From Aegilops tauschii subsp. strangulata (lineage: Eukaryota; Streptophyta; Magnoliopsida; Poales; Poaceae): a stretch of 64,000 nucleotides of DNA. Position 1 is the first letter of the stretch. The number at the start of each line of letters is the position of its first letter. The stretch spans positions 358,544,267 through 358,608,266 of the forward strand of contig NC_053040.3 of assembly GCF_002575655.3 (NCBI RefSeq), written 5' to 3'. The notes under the pieces were generated by a model that had not been told where the DNA came from, did no database searches, and saw only the letters and a program-made list of their open reading frames with translations. Positions 24,075 to 37,635 of this stretch are shown here, in pieces. Made by a program: the position numbers and the translations under genes.

Positions 24075-24738
24075 TGATACGTCTCCAAGGTATCTATAAT
24101 TTTTGATTGTTCCATGCTATTTTATATTCTATTTTGGATGTTTAATGGGCTTTATTATACACTTCTATATTATTTTTGGGACTAACCTACTAACCCAAGG
24201 CCCAGTGCAAATTGTTGTTTTTTTGCCTATTTCAGTGTTTCGCAGAAAAAGAATATCAAACGGAGTCCAAACGGAATGAAACCTTCGGGAGCGTGATTTT
24301 TGGAACAAACGTGATCCAGAGGACTTGGAATGGACGTCAAGAGACAACCGCGGAGAGGCCACGAGGCAGGGAGGCGCGCCTGCCCCCTGGGCACGCCCCC
24401 CACCCTCGTGGGCCCCTCGTGGCTCTCCTGACCGACTTCCTTCGCCTATATATACTCATATACCCCAAAAACATCCAGGAGCACCACGAAACCCTATTTC
24501 CACCGCCGCAACTCTCTGTACCCGTGAGATCCCATCTTGGGGCCTTTTCCGGCGCTCCGTCGGAGGGAGCATCGATCACGGAGGGCTTCTACATCAATAC
24601 CATAACCTCTCCGATGATGTGTGAGTAGTTTACCTCAGACCTTCGGGTCCATAGTTATTAGCTAGATGGCTTCTTCTCTCTCTTTGGATCTCAATACAAA
24701 GTTCTCCTCGATCTTCTTGGAGATCTATTCGATGTAAC
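24075..24738 (+). repeat. 5' LTR of G, first part
   Basis: It starts TGATACGTCTCCAAGG and matches the 3' LTR at 52340 closely until GATGTAAC, where D begins. A TATATATA-type box occurs near 24450. The rest of this LTR is 31853-32761. Confidence 0.92.
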
Positions 24739-25641
24739 TGTCGGCGTTCTGGGAACGGGGGTCCCCAGACTTGCCTGCCTGCGGCCCACGGCGTGGCGTG
24801 CTAGCAGGCCTGTACGGCCCATCTTCATCAACAAGGCATTCAAGACCCTCGCGAGGGGCCAAGCCTCGCGAGGCGCACGACACAAGACCTCCTTAGGATC
24901 GGCCTCATCAGGTTGGCTCGCGAGGAGCGGAGAGACCAAGGCAGCGCAAACCTCGCGAGGTTCTCGAGACGTGAGCCATGACGATCGAGACCAGGCGGGC
25001 GCCAGCGTGCAGTGTCCTTGTTTCCTCTTTGGTGCTAAGGAAGCAAGCGCAGTCGCAGATTACCGAGGCATCAAGCAAAGGTTCCCATACCAGTGCAACG
25101 AGACCAAGGCCAGCAGGACGGCAAGACAGAGGTCACCATGGAGCCCAAGGCGGCGTCACCACCAGAGCCTTGCAGGCGAAGACCGCTTTTGTCAGGATAA
25201 GCAGTACTAGCTGTCCCCTTTCAAATTGGCCGCTGTTGGCTCCCTTCCCGCTCAATATTTGGGAAGAGGACCATGGCCTCTATAAATAGTACTAGCCACC
25301 ATCGTAGGAGGCAACTAATCTTGGATTGATTCCGTCTTCCACCCTCACACCCACAAGTTCACCGAGCCCAAGAACACCTCAATCTCAAGAGGCTGTTCTT
25401 CCCCTTGTACTGTTCATCATCAGCCCAAGAGGCAATCCACCACCACCACACTGGAGTAGGGTATTACACCACAACGGTGGCCCGAACCAGTATAAATCTT
25501 GTGTCTTTTGTGTTGTGAGTTCGTCGAGTTCGTCCGCGAGATCTTAGCAAACCTAGGGCGTGGATCGGTAGGAGGGAAAGAACTTCACGCGCACCCCAGA
25601 GTTCGAACCTTAAGGGTTTTGCCGGAACCTATGATCCGACA
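24739..25641 (+). repeat. 5' LTR of D
   Basis: 903 bp, TGTCGGCG...GATCCGACA. TATAAATA near 25280 is the likely core promoter. It is immediately followed by TTTGGCGCGCCAGGTAGG. Confidence 0.9.
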
Positions 25642-25660
25642 TTTGGCGCGCCAGGTAGGT
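25642..25660 (+). other. Primer-binding site region of D
   Basis: TTTGGCGCGCCAGGTAGG directly follows the LTR end GACA and has the TGGCGC core typical of Gypsy sites. The tRNA is not assigned. Confidence 0.7.
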
Positions 25661-25923
25661 GTGCGCCGGAGCCTCTTCCCCGCCAATCGATCCGCCGACG
25701 CTCCGCGGTCCCGATGTCCGGCGACCCAAGGGCCGACTCCGACCGCTGGGCAGCCTAGCCCGCCCGGGCGGCATCACCTGCCCATGAAGACCGCAACCCC
25801 GCGCTCCAGGAGGCACGGGCGCCACCTAACGCCGCCGGGCACGGGCGGCGCGGCCAGACGCCATTCACCCTCACTCCACGACAAGCGCGAGCCACTGCAA
25901 GGGCCGCAAGCCACGCCGCAGCA

Positions 25924-26350
25924 ATGGCGCCACACACCCGTCGGGAGCAGGCGAACATGCGGGCCGCACTCACAGTGGCGCGAGAGTTGCTGCGGTGCCG
26001 ACTGATGGAGAGCGGCCGGGATGCACTGCTGGAACGTGTCGCCGAGCTGGTGGATGCGGCGGCGTCAGGAGCGCCGCCCTTCTGCTATCTGCTATCTGCT
26101 CCCTTCTCGGGCCGCTACTGGATCTCACGGCGGGCCTCGCCGCAACCACGCGCCCTCAGGTGTGCCTGGGGGCTTCGTCGACACCATCACCGCCAGGGTC
26201 TGCAACAACAACAACTGGGTAGGGTCTGCAACAACAACTTGTAGACCCTGGCTCGTTCCTCGGAGAAAGTTGGGAAGAAGAGTACCACTACGACCGCGCC
26301 TGCAACAACAACTACAAGGTACCACTAATCTCTCAAGAGCAGGCTTACGC
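25924..26350 (+). pseudogene. gag: Remnant of Gypsy gag N-terminus in D
   Basis: A plus-strand ORF from ATG 25924 encodes MAPHTRREQANMRAALTVA and VAELVDAAASGAP, similar in composition to the Ala/Arg-rich N-terminal region of Tat/Retand-like gag. Reading continues in shifted frames through ANHGLQVNQVTMSADDP (about 26350) and then loses similarity. No capsid core or zinc knuckle follows. I treat it as a decayed leader of gag; it might also be a short functional ORF. Confidence 0.4.
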
Positions 26351-26369
26351 TAACCATGGGCTCCAAGTG

Positions 26370-27404
26370 AATCAGGTCACAATGTCGGCCGACGACCCTG
26401 GCACAGCAGCCCTCCTTCCGCCATGGGAAGCACGCTGGGGGCTGCATGGAGGGAGCCAGGAGCAAGGCCCCTCCCCACGTCGCGCGAAGCCAGGCGTCAC
26501 CCGGAGGTAGGCCCTCTGCCGGGGAGGCGCCGGCGAGCCTTCCCCCGGCAGAGGACCCGTTGTCGCCGAGGGCGCCGCTGGCGTCCCCTTTCCCCCCTTT
26601 GTGTCGTCCTGGTTGCCGGTCGGCTCAAAGGTGGTCGAGGGTGGCGCAAGGCGGGGCCCTCGCCTCGCGATATGAAGCAAGGCCGGTACCTGTGAAGAAG
26701 GCCCAGTGCCTGTGAAGATCGCTGCCCGTGACACTCTCACGTAATAATGAGTGGGGCTGTACACGCCCCGGAGTCTCCGGAGAGCCGCCCTCGGGCCTCG
26801 GGGGCTCCCTCCCACGCCTAGTGGCAGCACTTAGCTCCGCACTGGTGAGAAGACCAGAAGACTAGACTAGGCGCCGGATGCGGCCATTTGCTTTGGATCT
26901 CTTTTCTGTAACCTTGCCTTCTGGATTTGGATTTAAGTTGAAGTTGAATTTTCATTGATGCTCACGGGGGGTGCCTTTTCTCGTTCGAGCGATTTTTGCT
27001 ATCTGGTTCTCGTCTTACCCTGAGCCCTATGACCGCTGCCTCCTCCTTGTGGGCTCCTCGCGAGTGGGGCAGGGCGCAGCATACGCGCCGCGCGCCTCGG
27101 CACCACGACCGGTGCCGGATTCTTGTGAAGCCCTCTTGGGCGAGCAAGCAGACCCCCCAGGAGTTCCTCAGGAGCTCACGATCTCTCGACCCAGCATGGG
27201 GGCTTACTTGGCTAAGGTAAGCCGCAGCGGCAGGCTTGCCGCCGGGCCCGCGGATCCTTGAAGGTGCATACTCGACTAGACATAAAGGAATAAAGACAGC
27301 GATTTGTTTACATGAGGGGCTCCCCCTCTCAAAACGCTCTGACAATCTTAAGGTGGCGCGCCCGAGTTTTTGCATACAGGATCAAACAGTAGGGGAACAT
27401 GGGA
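26370..27404 (+). other. Internal spacer of D
   Basis: G/C-rich sequence with several purine runs such as CCTCGGGGGCTCCC (about 26796) and a T/G-rich stretch near 26890-26960. ORFs on both strands are compositional. I see no gene. Confidence 0.5.
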
Positions 27405-30400
27405 TCAGCCGGATATGTCGCTCGCCGCATCGCCTGCGGACGCGTCGCTCGCATCGTCGTCACCTAGGCCAGCGTCGTCGTCACCTCCGGCGGCGCCTCC
27501 ATCACCATCATTGATCACGTCACCTTCATCTGCCGCGACAACCACCGCATCGTCCTTGGAGGCGAAGGCCCAGACCAGCGCATCCACATTGTCCTCCACC
27601 CACCGCGCCAGGTTGCCCCGGATGGCCTGCGGTACGGGGGCAATGGCGGCGTCAAAGTCGAAGTCGGGGAAGGTGTTCTAGAGATGACTGAAGACACGCG
27701 AGAACGCGCGCCCGAGCAGGCCCCGGCTCCTCTCCTCCACGAGCTGGCGAGCTCTGTCAGACCGGGCTTCCAGGCGCGTCACCACGTCGGTGAAGAAGCG
27801 GAGGTGGCTGGCATAGTCATCTGCGTGGGGATGAAGGGTGTCCTCATCGCAAATGTGGCCCAAGGCGGTATTGGCCCTATTCCGAAGGTCCTGAAGCATG
27901 GGAGCATGCACGCGCTCCAGCGTCCGCCGCTGGAGCACCTCCTCCCTGTTCTGCCGCGCAACGGACTCGGCGTCAGCTACCCGCTTCTGGAGAGAAAGCA
28001 GCTCGGGGCAGGCGGAGGCCAAGTCGGCCTGCACCGTGACCAGGGTGGCAGCCGTAGCCTCCTCACGCCTCTCCGCCTCAGCTAACCTGGGCCTATGAGT
28101 GGCGGTCCTGCCCGCTGCCTCCGTTTCCGCAAGCTTCAGCTTCAGGTCGAGCCAACCCTCGAGATCCGCGTGAACCTCGGCCACCCGGCGGTCGACCTCC
28201 TCCTGGACCTTGGCCTCGCGAGCCCCAACGGCATCTTCTGCTTGGGCAACTTGACGCTCCCTCATCTCCAATTGCTCAAGCTTGAGGTTGCGCTCCACGG
28301 CTTCCAGAGCCAATGCCTCCTCGCGCTTCCGGACCTCTTCTTCCTCGGCGGGCGTCCCCCTCGGCGACGCAAGGGCGGCCTAGCGCGCCTCCACCTGCTG
28401 CTCGAGGGACGCATTCTAGGCCTAGAGCTCCCACGCGCGCTTCTCCGCAGCCTCACGACGGCGGTCAGCCTCGCGAGCCTCCTCTAGAGCTCGAGAGCAA
28501 GCCTCACGAGAAACCTCGAGGGACGCCTTGGCTTTCGCGTTGTCGAGATCGCGCTGATGGCGGCCCAGGTTGATGGTCACCTTCAGCTTACGCCGTTCCT
28601 CCATCAGCCGAAGACCCTCAGCCTTGAGGCGTGCGTCGACGTCCGCAAGTTCACTGCCAAGTCGGTTCATCGCGCCCATCGCCTCCTGGAAGACCTCATG
28701 ACGAACGACACTCCGCCCGTGCTCGAACTCAAGCGCACGGCCCACCTAGTCCTCCGCCTCGGGGGCTGCACGCGGGATGTGAAGCGGCGTATACCCTCCC
28801 GGCAAGGGGCTGGGGGCTGGTGCTGCCCCAGATGCTAGCCGGGCCTCGCGAGGGGCCCCGGCCAGTCAGGGCCCGCTGCTTGAAGAGGGACCAAAGACCG
28901 AAGCCAACCAGCCATTGTACATGACCAGAGGCGGGGTCCTGGGCACGCCCCCCAAGCTCCACGCCAGACTGTGGGGGAGGGACCACGAGGCCGCAGGTTC
29001 AGTGCGCCATGGATGCAAGCGCGCCTCTCCATCCAGCCCCGCTCCAGGAACGGCGTGCAGACTCGGAGCGCTCAAGATTAGTGGGGGAGTCGAGGAAAGA
29101 GGAGGCTGCTTCTCGGGGGACACGGCGGCCTTTACAGAAGGGACCCTGAAGAACCGACGTCAGGAAGGGAAGCAGCACTCAGGAAGACACCAAGATGAGG
29201 TACTTACTCGTCAACAGCGATGTACTTCCTCCGCTTCAACGGCCCGAAGATACCGCTGCTGCTCGGGGATTGTTTCCTCTTGCGGAGCTCCTCGAAGTCC
29301 ACACAAAGCCGGCCGAAGCGCTGGACGTGGCGGCCGGCACGGGGCGCAGCCGGGGAAGCGCTCAGAGGGACAGCTTCAGGAGCGCCGAGCTGAGGAAAGC
29401 AGCCAGACGACGTTTGACCGCAACCTCCCGAGGCCTTCGGAGCTTCGGCCTCGGGAGCCACGTGCTGCGTTGCCTCCGCAACCGACGCCCCAGGGGAGGA
29501 ATCACGAGTTCTTGAGGACGACGCCCCAAGATCCCCGGGCGGCGCATGCACCTCAGCACTCAGGCTACCAGCTTCTGTCGGAGCTTGCCCCCCTGCACCC
29601 ACACTTGGGACGAGCTCGGCGCTGGCGGCAAAGAAGGGCGCCACATCGACGGGGTTCTCGCGGGACCCCACCAGGCCGTCCGGGCGCAGTCCCCACTCCT
29701 CAAAGGAAGGCATGCTCTCTGCAAATTCAGCCTTGTTCGTGCAGCGGTACAGCAGACAAGTCTTCCCAGGCATGTCATCCGGCGAAGGGACACCTGTCAA
29801 GACCCCGAGCACCGTTTGCTGCGTCTTAAGAGGGAGCCTGGACTCCTGAAACCTCATATGGTCTTGACTGCTGAGCAAGGCCCACATCGGGCGAGAATGG
29901 CGCTGAAGCGGAGCGACTCAGCGTCTGACGAACTCCTTCACCACCATCGGCGCGGTGGTCCTTCAACCTCCTCAGCCTGAGCCAGACGGGGACGAGACAG
30001 GGGCTCACGAGCTTCTCGTGGCCCCAACCGGAGTTGGGAACGGCAGGTGCTGATGGAGAGTGGAGCAGAGGGCTGAGCACCCCGACGTCGACGAACACCC
30101 ACCGTGTCCGAAACTCGCTCGTGGATGGAGGAAGCTCGAAGTCGATCCCCATGCCCGCCGTCGCGGCCACGGCATGGAAGCTCACGCACCCCGAGCTTTG
30201 CCGAGGATCCATCAGATGCAATGAGAAGAAATGACAGAGAAGGGCCACGGAAGGAGCGATGCCCACCATGGCCTCACACACAAAGGCGAAGACGGCAAGG
30301 AGAGTCACGGATTGGGGGTCGAGATGCAGCATGTGAATCTGGTAATGCTCAAGCACCGCGTTGAAGAAGGCGGAGAAAGGGGGAATCATGCCGGCCCAAA

Positions 30401-30632
30401 GGGCATCGATGAAGATTGGGACCTCGGTGGCTGCCCGGGCAATGCGAGCGCGAGACGCAGGCCAAGCCGCCGTCTCCCCCCACTCATTGAAACTGGTGGC
30501 GAGCATGGGACGCACCTTGTCCATGGGCTCATCGTTGAGCACCAAGGATCGGCCGACTGCAGGCTTGGCAGCTGGAGGCACACTTGGCGAAGACAGAGGC
30601 TTCTTCCCCTTGTCTGCTTGTTTCGGCGCCAT
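27405..30632 (-). pseudogene. Antisense 'gypsy-type transposon' protein gene in D
   Basis: The minus-strand ATG at 30632 starts MAPKQADKGKKP. VPIFIDALWAGMIPPFSAFF and LEHYQIHMLHLDPQSV follow, the signature of the plant Transposase_28 / 'putative gypsy type transposon' family. A frameshift lies near 29860, then FQESRLPLKTQQTV and a Ser/Ala-rich region to 29204. A splice donor-like GAGTAAGTACC follows at about 29200, and an acceptor-like GTGCAG lies near 28767. A coiled-coil region (28745-27678), with two stops near 28420, contains LRFFTDVVTRLEARSDRARQ and FSRVFSHL. The acidic Asp/Gly-rich C-terminus (WVEDNVDALVWAF, then a DDD-rich tail) ends at 27405. The gene runs opposite to the element's LTRs. 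Function unknown. Confidence 0.7.
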
Positions 30633-30925
30633 GGCGATGAAGCGGGCAAAGCACAGGTCAGATTGGAAAGGAGGGGCAGAGTCTCGAGGAAGCAGAGGGA
30701 TTGGGGTAGTAGGGCGTGGGCAATGGAAGAATAACTGTGTAGGTAGCAGGGGCCGCATAGCCAGGCGGACTCCAAGGCAGCATGGGGATGCGAAGACGCC
30801 CACGTCCAATCAACCGCCACGCGTCGACCAAGGCCGCAGGCTTTTGGGGCCCGCGGCGCTCCATACTTGACCTTTGGCTTCGCCTCGAAGCCAAGCCCCG
30901 AGCGCACCTTGGGCCCAGGTGCTAC

Positions 30926-31847
30926 TGTCGGCGTTCTGGGAACGGGGGTCCCCAGACTTGCCTGCCTGCGGCCCACGGCGTGGCTGTGCTAGCAGGCCTG
31001 TACGGCCCATCTTCATCAACAAGGCATTCAAGACCCTCGCCAGGGGCCAAGCCTCGCGAGGCGGACGACACAAGACCTCCTCAGGAGCGGCCTCACCAGG
31101 TTGGCTCGCAAGGAGCGGAGGGATCAAGGCAGCGCAAACCTCGCGAGGTTCTCGTGACGTGAGCCATGAAGATCGAGACCAGGCGGGCGCCAGGCGGGAG
31201 CCAGCGCGCGCAGTGTCCTTGTTTCCTCTTTGGTTCTAAGGAAGCAAGCGCAGTCGCAGAGTACCAAGGCATCAAGCAAAGGTCTCCATATCAGTGCAAC
31301 GAGACCAAGGCCAGCAGGACGGCAAGACGGAGGTCACCATGGAGCCCAAGGCGGCGTCACCACCAGAGCCTTTTGCAGGCGAAGACCGCTTTTGTCAGGA
31401 TAAGCAGTACTAGTTGTCCCCTTTCAAATTGGCCGTTGTTGGCTCCCTTCCCGCTCAATATTTGGGAAGAGGACCAGGGCCTCTATAAATAGGACTAGCC
31501 ACCACCATAGGAGGCAACTGATCTTGGATTGATTCCATCTTCTACCCTCACACCCACAAGTTCACCGAGCACAAGAATCCCTCAACCTCAGGAGGCTGTT
31601 CTTCCCCTTGTACTGTTCATCATTAGCCAAAGAGGCAATCCACCACCACCACCACACTTGAGTAGGGTATCACACCACAACGGTGGCTCGAACCAGTATA
31701 AATCTTGTGTCTTTTGTGTTGTGAGTTCGTCGAGTTCGTCCGCGAGATCTTAGCAAACCTAGGGCGTGGATCGGTAGGAGGGAAAGAACTTCGCGCGCAC
31801 CCCAGAGTTCGAACCTTAAGGGTTTTCCCGGAACCCGTGATCCGACA
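30926..31847 (+). repeat. 3' LTR of D
   Basis: 922 bp, starting TGTCGGCGTTCTGGG after ...CCCAGGTGCTAC. It matches the 5' LTR with scattered substitutions and small indels, for example ctcatcagg versus ctcaccagg early in the LTR. Confidence 0.9.
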
Positions 31848-31852
31848 GTAAC

Positions 31853-32761
31853 TATTTTTGCGGTGTGTTTGTCGAGATCCGATGAATTGCGGGTTTATGA
31901 TCAAGATTACCTATGAACAATATTTGAATCTCCTCTGAATTCTTTTATGTATGATTGGTTATCTTTGCAAGTCTCTTCGAATTATAAGTTTGGTTTGGCC
32001 TACTAGATTGATCTTTCTTGCAATGGGAGAAGTGCTTAGATTTAGGTTCAATCGTGCGGTGCTCGATCCCAGTGACAGAAGGGGAAATGACACTTATTGT
32101 ATTGTTGCCATCGAGGATAAAAAGATGGGGTTTATGTCATATTGCTTGAGTTTATCCCTCTACATCATGTCATCTTGCCTAATGCGTTACTCTATTCTCA
32201 TGAACTTAATACTCTAGATGCATGCTGGATAGCGGTCGGCGTGTGGAGTAATAGTAGTAGATGTAGAATCGTTTCGGTCTACTTGTCGCAGACGTGATGC
32301 CTATATACATGATCATGCCTAGATATTCTCATAACTATGCTCAATTCTATCAATTGCTCGACAGTAATTTGTTCACCCACCGCAATATTTATGCTATCTT
32401 GAGAGAAGCCACTAGTGAAACCTATGGCCCCCGGGTCTATTCTCCATTATATAAGTTTCCGATCTACTTTTATTTTGCGTTCTTTACTCTCAATCTATAT
32501 CATAAAAATACCAAAAATATTTATCTTATTATTATCTCTATCAGGTCTCACTTTTGCAAGTGGCCGTGAAGGGATTGACAACCCCTTTATCGTGTTGGTT
32601 GCAAGGTTTTTATTTGTTTGTGTAGGTACGAGGGACTTGCGTGTAGCCTCCTACTGGATTGATACCTTGGTTCTCAAAAACTGAGGGAAATACTTACGCT
32701 ACTTTGCTGCATCATCCTTTCCTCTTCAAGGGAAAACCAACGCAGTGCTCAAGAGGTAGCA
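31853..32761 (+). repeat. 5' LTR of G, second part
   Basis: It continues the LTR after the right gtaac duplication and parallels 53012-53919. It ends CAAGAGGTAGCA. Confidence 0.92.
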
Positions 32762-32772
32762 AGAAGGATTTT

Positions 32773-32791
32773 TGGCGCCGTTGCTGGGGAG
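32773..32791 (+). other. Primer-binding site of G, first copy
   Basis: TGGCGCCGTTGCTGGGGAG lies 11 bases after the LTR end. The sequence matches the tRNA-Asp-type site common in grass Gypsy elements. Confidence 0.8.
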
Positions 32792-32827
32792 GTTACGCCA
32801 AGTCAAGTCAAGATTTGATCTCCCGTT

Positions 32828-34542
<1,715 letters not shown>

Positions 34543-34561
34543 CCGTCAACTCGCCAATTTC

Positions 34562-34580
34562 TGGCGCCGTTGCCGGGGAG
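34562..34580 (+). other. Primer-binding-site-like sequence of G, second copy
   Basis: TGGCGCCGTTGCCGGGGAG, followed by TCTACGCACAAGTCAAGAC, repeats the site at 32773 and its downstream bases. Without the solo LTR the copies lie about 70 bp apart. Confidence 0.75.
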
Positions 34581-34853
34581 TCTACGCACAAGTCAAGACA
34601 TACCAAGTACCCATCACAAACTATTATCCCTCGCATTACATTATTTGCCATTTGCTTCTCGTTTTCCTCTCCCCCACTTCACCCTTGCCGTCTTATTCGC
34701 CATATTTTTTTGTTTGCCTTTTTCTCGTCAGATCTATTGTTTGCTTGTGTTACCATGTGCCTTTTATTTGCTTGCATCTTTGCTTGCTAAAAATCTATTG
34801 ATATGGATCCACTTAAAGTGTTCTACTTGGATCATCTTCGATCCTTATGCACT

Positions 34854-35488
34854 TGTCGTGGAATTAACATGTCAGATGTCCTAGGTGTAAGGACTTAGTC
34901 GCGAGGCCAGCGCATCAATGTGGTAGCTTGAGAGGGGTTGAGCGGAATCGAGAGACGCAACACAAGACAAGGATTTAGACAGCTTCGGGCCCTGGGAAAC
35001 ATCATCCAGTAACAACCCTACATGCTGTTTGAGGCTAGGTCTCATTATGATCACGGGAGAGTCGCCGGGAACCGGCTCTCGGTGTCTAGCCCTAGAGATT
35101 GTTTCTTCTTACTTGTCTGTCCCTCTTTGGGGTGCCCTGCCCCTCCTTATATAAGTTAGAGGGGCGGGTTACATGCGGAGTCCTAGTAGGACTAGGACTA
35201 GTCTATCTTTTCTTACAAGTTGAATACAAGTCCGGGTCTTGCTTCCTTGGTAGGAGAATATTCCTTATGCCTTTCCTCATAAACCGGCCTACCATAACGT
35301 AAGCCGGCCTTCTGGGCCTTGAGCCTCTTGGGCCCCCGGGTCTTGTCGCTCCTCTGATCCGCTTGCCAGGTCACCCATAAGTCGCCAGACTCGGGCGGGT
35401 CACTTAGTGAGTCGTCCAGTCAGGGCGGGTCATTAGTACGTCGCCAAGTCCCGCCGGGTTATACATCCGGCCGGGTCATACCGCGGGG
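34854..35488 (-). repeat. LTR of H, minus orientation
   Basis: The plus strand starts TGTCGTGGAATTAACATG, the reverse complement of the E-type LTR 3' end. It runs to CATACCGCGGGG, lacking only the last 13 bases that would complement TGTCGGGGATATA. Confidence 0.88.
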
Positions 35489-36396
35489 TCATTAGTTCTT
35501 CCTGCGCGCCTCCTCCGCCGCCGCTCTGTACGCCTCCGCCGATGTATACGATTCGCCACCGACCCGATGCAATCATCTTCAGATCTATCGTTATCGCCAA
35601 GGGTTCTTGTGATCTACTTGTGTGCAGGGTAAGACTACATTTGGGTGATTATCCGCCCTGGCTTTTGACGTTAAGTCGCCAGGGCATATGTTGTTTAAAC
35701 TCTGGGCAGGATTTGCAGAACTATGACTTATATAAATGCTTCAGTTCAAGCTCATCACTGAAATTGGTGTCTCAAAAGGGTTATCAATTATTGGTTTTCT
35801 CAAGGGCTATAGGCCACCGGGTTACAAAAATTCCGGCTTACAATGAAGGCGCATTAAGTCGTCATTGGCCAAGAGCCGCCAGGTATTTAAACTCCGAGTT
35901 TACTTGTCAACCGATGAGGTATTCAAATCTTTAATAGCCAAAACTGGCTGAATTTTCATGATGATATTGAATGATTGAGGTTTTCATACCGGATTATATT
36001 ATTCAAATCTTGAATAGCCAACATGGCTGGATTTCTACTGTGATTATCAATAACCAGTGTTGTGATTGAGGTTTTCAAAGTCGCTTTAGCGCAACGGCTA
36101 TTATTTTTATCAATGGGCATGATTTATTTTACAATGGAGGAAATAGTCCCGAGTCGCTGCAGGCTTACGACCCGGCACTTGGGGGCTACATTGTTCAAAT
36201 CGAGATTACATCGAATATACAAGTCCCATGTCACTGCCAGCATGCACCATGGCACTTGGGGGCTAATGCAAAGTCATTTTTTGCTCAACTTATTGAAGAC
36301 CCGACTCATCACATTTTAAATGAGCCGGCCCTTGGGGGCTACCAATTGCTCCTGTCAACAATTCAAGGTACACAAGTTTTCGTCCATTATATTGAA

Positions 36397-36469
36397 GGAT
36401 CCACTGCTCAGTTGGTAAAGCACAAAGCTCTTAACCTTGTGGACGTGGGTTCAAGCCCCATGGTGGAGA
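36397..36469 (+). tRNA. tRNA-Lys(CTT)-like sequence, probable pseudogene
   Basis: GCTCAGTTGGTAAAGC matches the D arm and A box, CAAAGCTCTTAACCTTG forms an anticodon arm with CTT, and GTGGGTTCAAGCCCCAT forms the T arm and B box. The acceptor stem pairs poorly unless two bases before GCTCAG are missing, and 36397 is only an approximate start. It closely resembles plant tRNA-Lys(CTT). The matching part of element E lacks it. It could be a transferred tRNA gene, a SINE-like remnant or a packaged tRNA copied into the element. Confidence 0.6.
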
Positions 36470-37419
36470 TTACATCATTTGATGGAATTATCAATGAATC
36501 ATATACAAAGTCCCAGCTCAGTAATACCTTATTGAGCCAGCCCTTGGGGGCTACACGTTGCTGTTAAAGTCTACATGATCATATTTTCAAAGTCCCTGCT
36601 CATTATTGCATAATGACCCGGCCCTTGGGAGCTACACTGATTGAAGTTTTTATAAGCAATTACAAGTCCCAGGTTGCTGCAAGCATGACAACCCGGCACT
36701 TGGGGGCTACATATATGGAGTATTCAGTTTATATGATTGAGATGAACAAACCGGATTTCTTCAAGGTTGCAACATTTATTGGAGCAAGTCTTAAGCCATC
36801 ACTTTGTTCTGCTCAAGACTTGGGGCCTACAGGTAATATGGATATAAGGGAGAAAAATCTTCAAATTATCAGTTTTGAGCAAGTCAGGAGGATCAAATTG
36901 ACCCGGTGTTTGCAACAATCATGATCCGGCGTCACCAATAATTATGACCCGACGTCGGCAACAGTTATGACCCGGTGCTATCAATATTTACAAGCCGACA
37001 ATTTTGATAAACCGGCAAGTCTTACTTCTTCAACCCGGCTGAAAGTCAGATGAGTATTTCAAGACCAATATGTTTTAAGCCAGCGCTTTGGAAGCCGATT
37101 CAAGTGGACTATTTCTTACAATATTTCTCTACAAGAGACCAATGCCAGCAAATTGACTCTGAAGCTGGCCTATTGACCCGGATTTCTCAAAAGAAGTATC
37201 TGGATTTTTTGCATTCACAAAAGTTGGAACATATCTACTAAAGGAGATTTGCTATAAGTTCATGGGCATGTATCAAGGAGGAGATGACCAGGACTTAAGG
37301 ATGATCAAGTGCCGGCTTACAAGAATATTTAACCCGGAGTACAACCTGTCAATTTGTTCTTGTGTTTATGTTGCAGATCAGTTTAACATGGATAAATCCA
37401 AATTAAACTTGGGGGCTAA

Positions 37420-37635
37420 TGTCGGGGATATACCCCGCGGTATGACCCGGCCGGATGTATAACCCGGCGGGACTTGGCGACGTACTAATGACCCGCCCTG
37501 ACTGGACGACTCACTAAGTGACCCGCCCGAGTCTGGCGACTTATGGGTGACCTGGCAAGCGGATCATTAGTACGTCGCCAAGTCCCGCCGGGTTATACAT
37601 CCGGCCGGGTCATACCGCGGGGTATATCCCCGACA
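37420..37635. repeat. Palindromic right end of H (71-bp perfect arms)
   Basis: 37420-37490 is the start of a plus-orientation LTR (TGTCGGGGATATACCCC...GTACTAATG). 37565-37635 is its exact reverse complement, ending CCCCGACA. The 74-bp spacer (37491-37564) continues the plus LTR and ends within it. The tract AAACTTGGGGGCTAA precedes the left arm. Confidence 0.92.

Larger units (their letters stand above)
24739..31847 (+). mobile_element. Non-autonomous Gypsy-like element D with antisense gene
   Basis: It starts TGTCGGCGTTCTGGG and ends CCCGTGATCCGACA, flanked by gtaac at 24734-24738 and 31848-31852. The uninterrupted homologous site at about 53005 has a single gtaac, confirming the insertion. 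LTRs are 24739-25641 and 30926-31847. The internal region holds a remnant of plus-strand gag and a long minus-strand coding unit. I find no protease, RT or integrase. LTR differences are visible every few dozen bases at the start, suggesting an insertion that is not very recent. Confidence 0.9.
34854..37635. mobile_element. Rearranged LTR element H with inverted LTR ends
   Basis: Flanked by perfect gcact duplications (34849-34853 and 37636-37640). It splits the ORF of G. The left end is a nearly full LTR in minus orientation (34854-35488). The body (35489-37419) and a polypurine tract read in plus orientation, like element E. The right end is the first part of a plus LTR followed by an inverted copy of its first 71 bases. 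Family identity with E is clear from shared LTR and internal sequence. There is no coding capacity; a tRNA-Lys-like sequence lies at about 36397. Confidence 0.85.

Noticed and set aside
34854..37635. H as two independent nested insertions
   Set aside because: Only one pair of TSDs (gcact) surrounds the whole unit, and no internal TSD is visible at 35488 or 37490.
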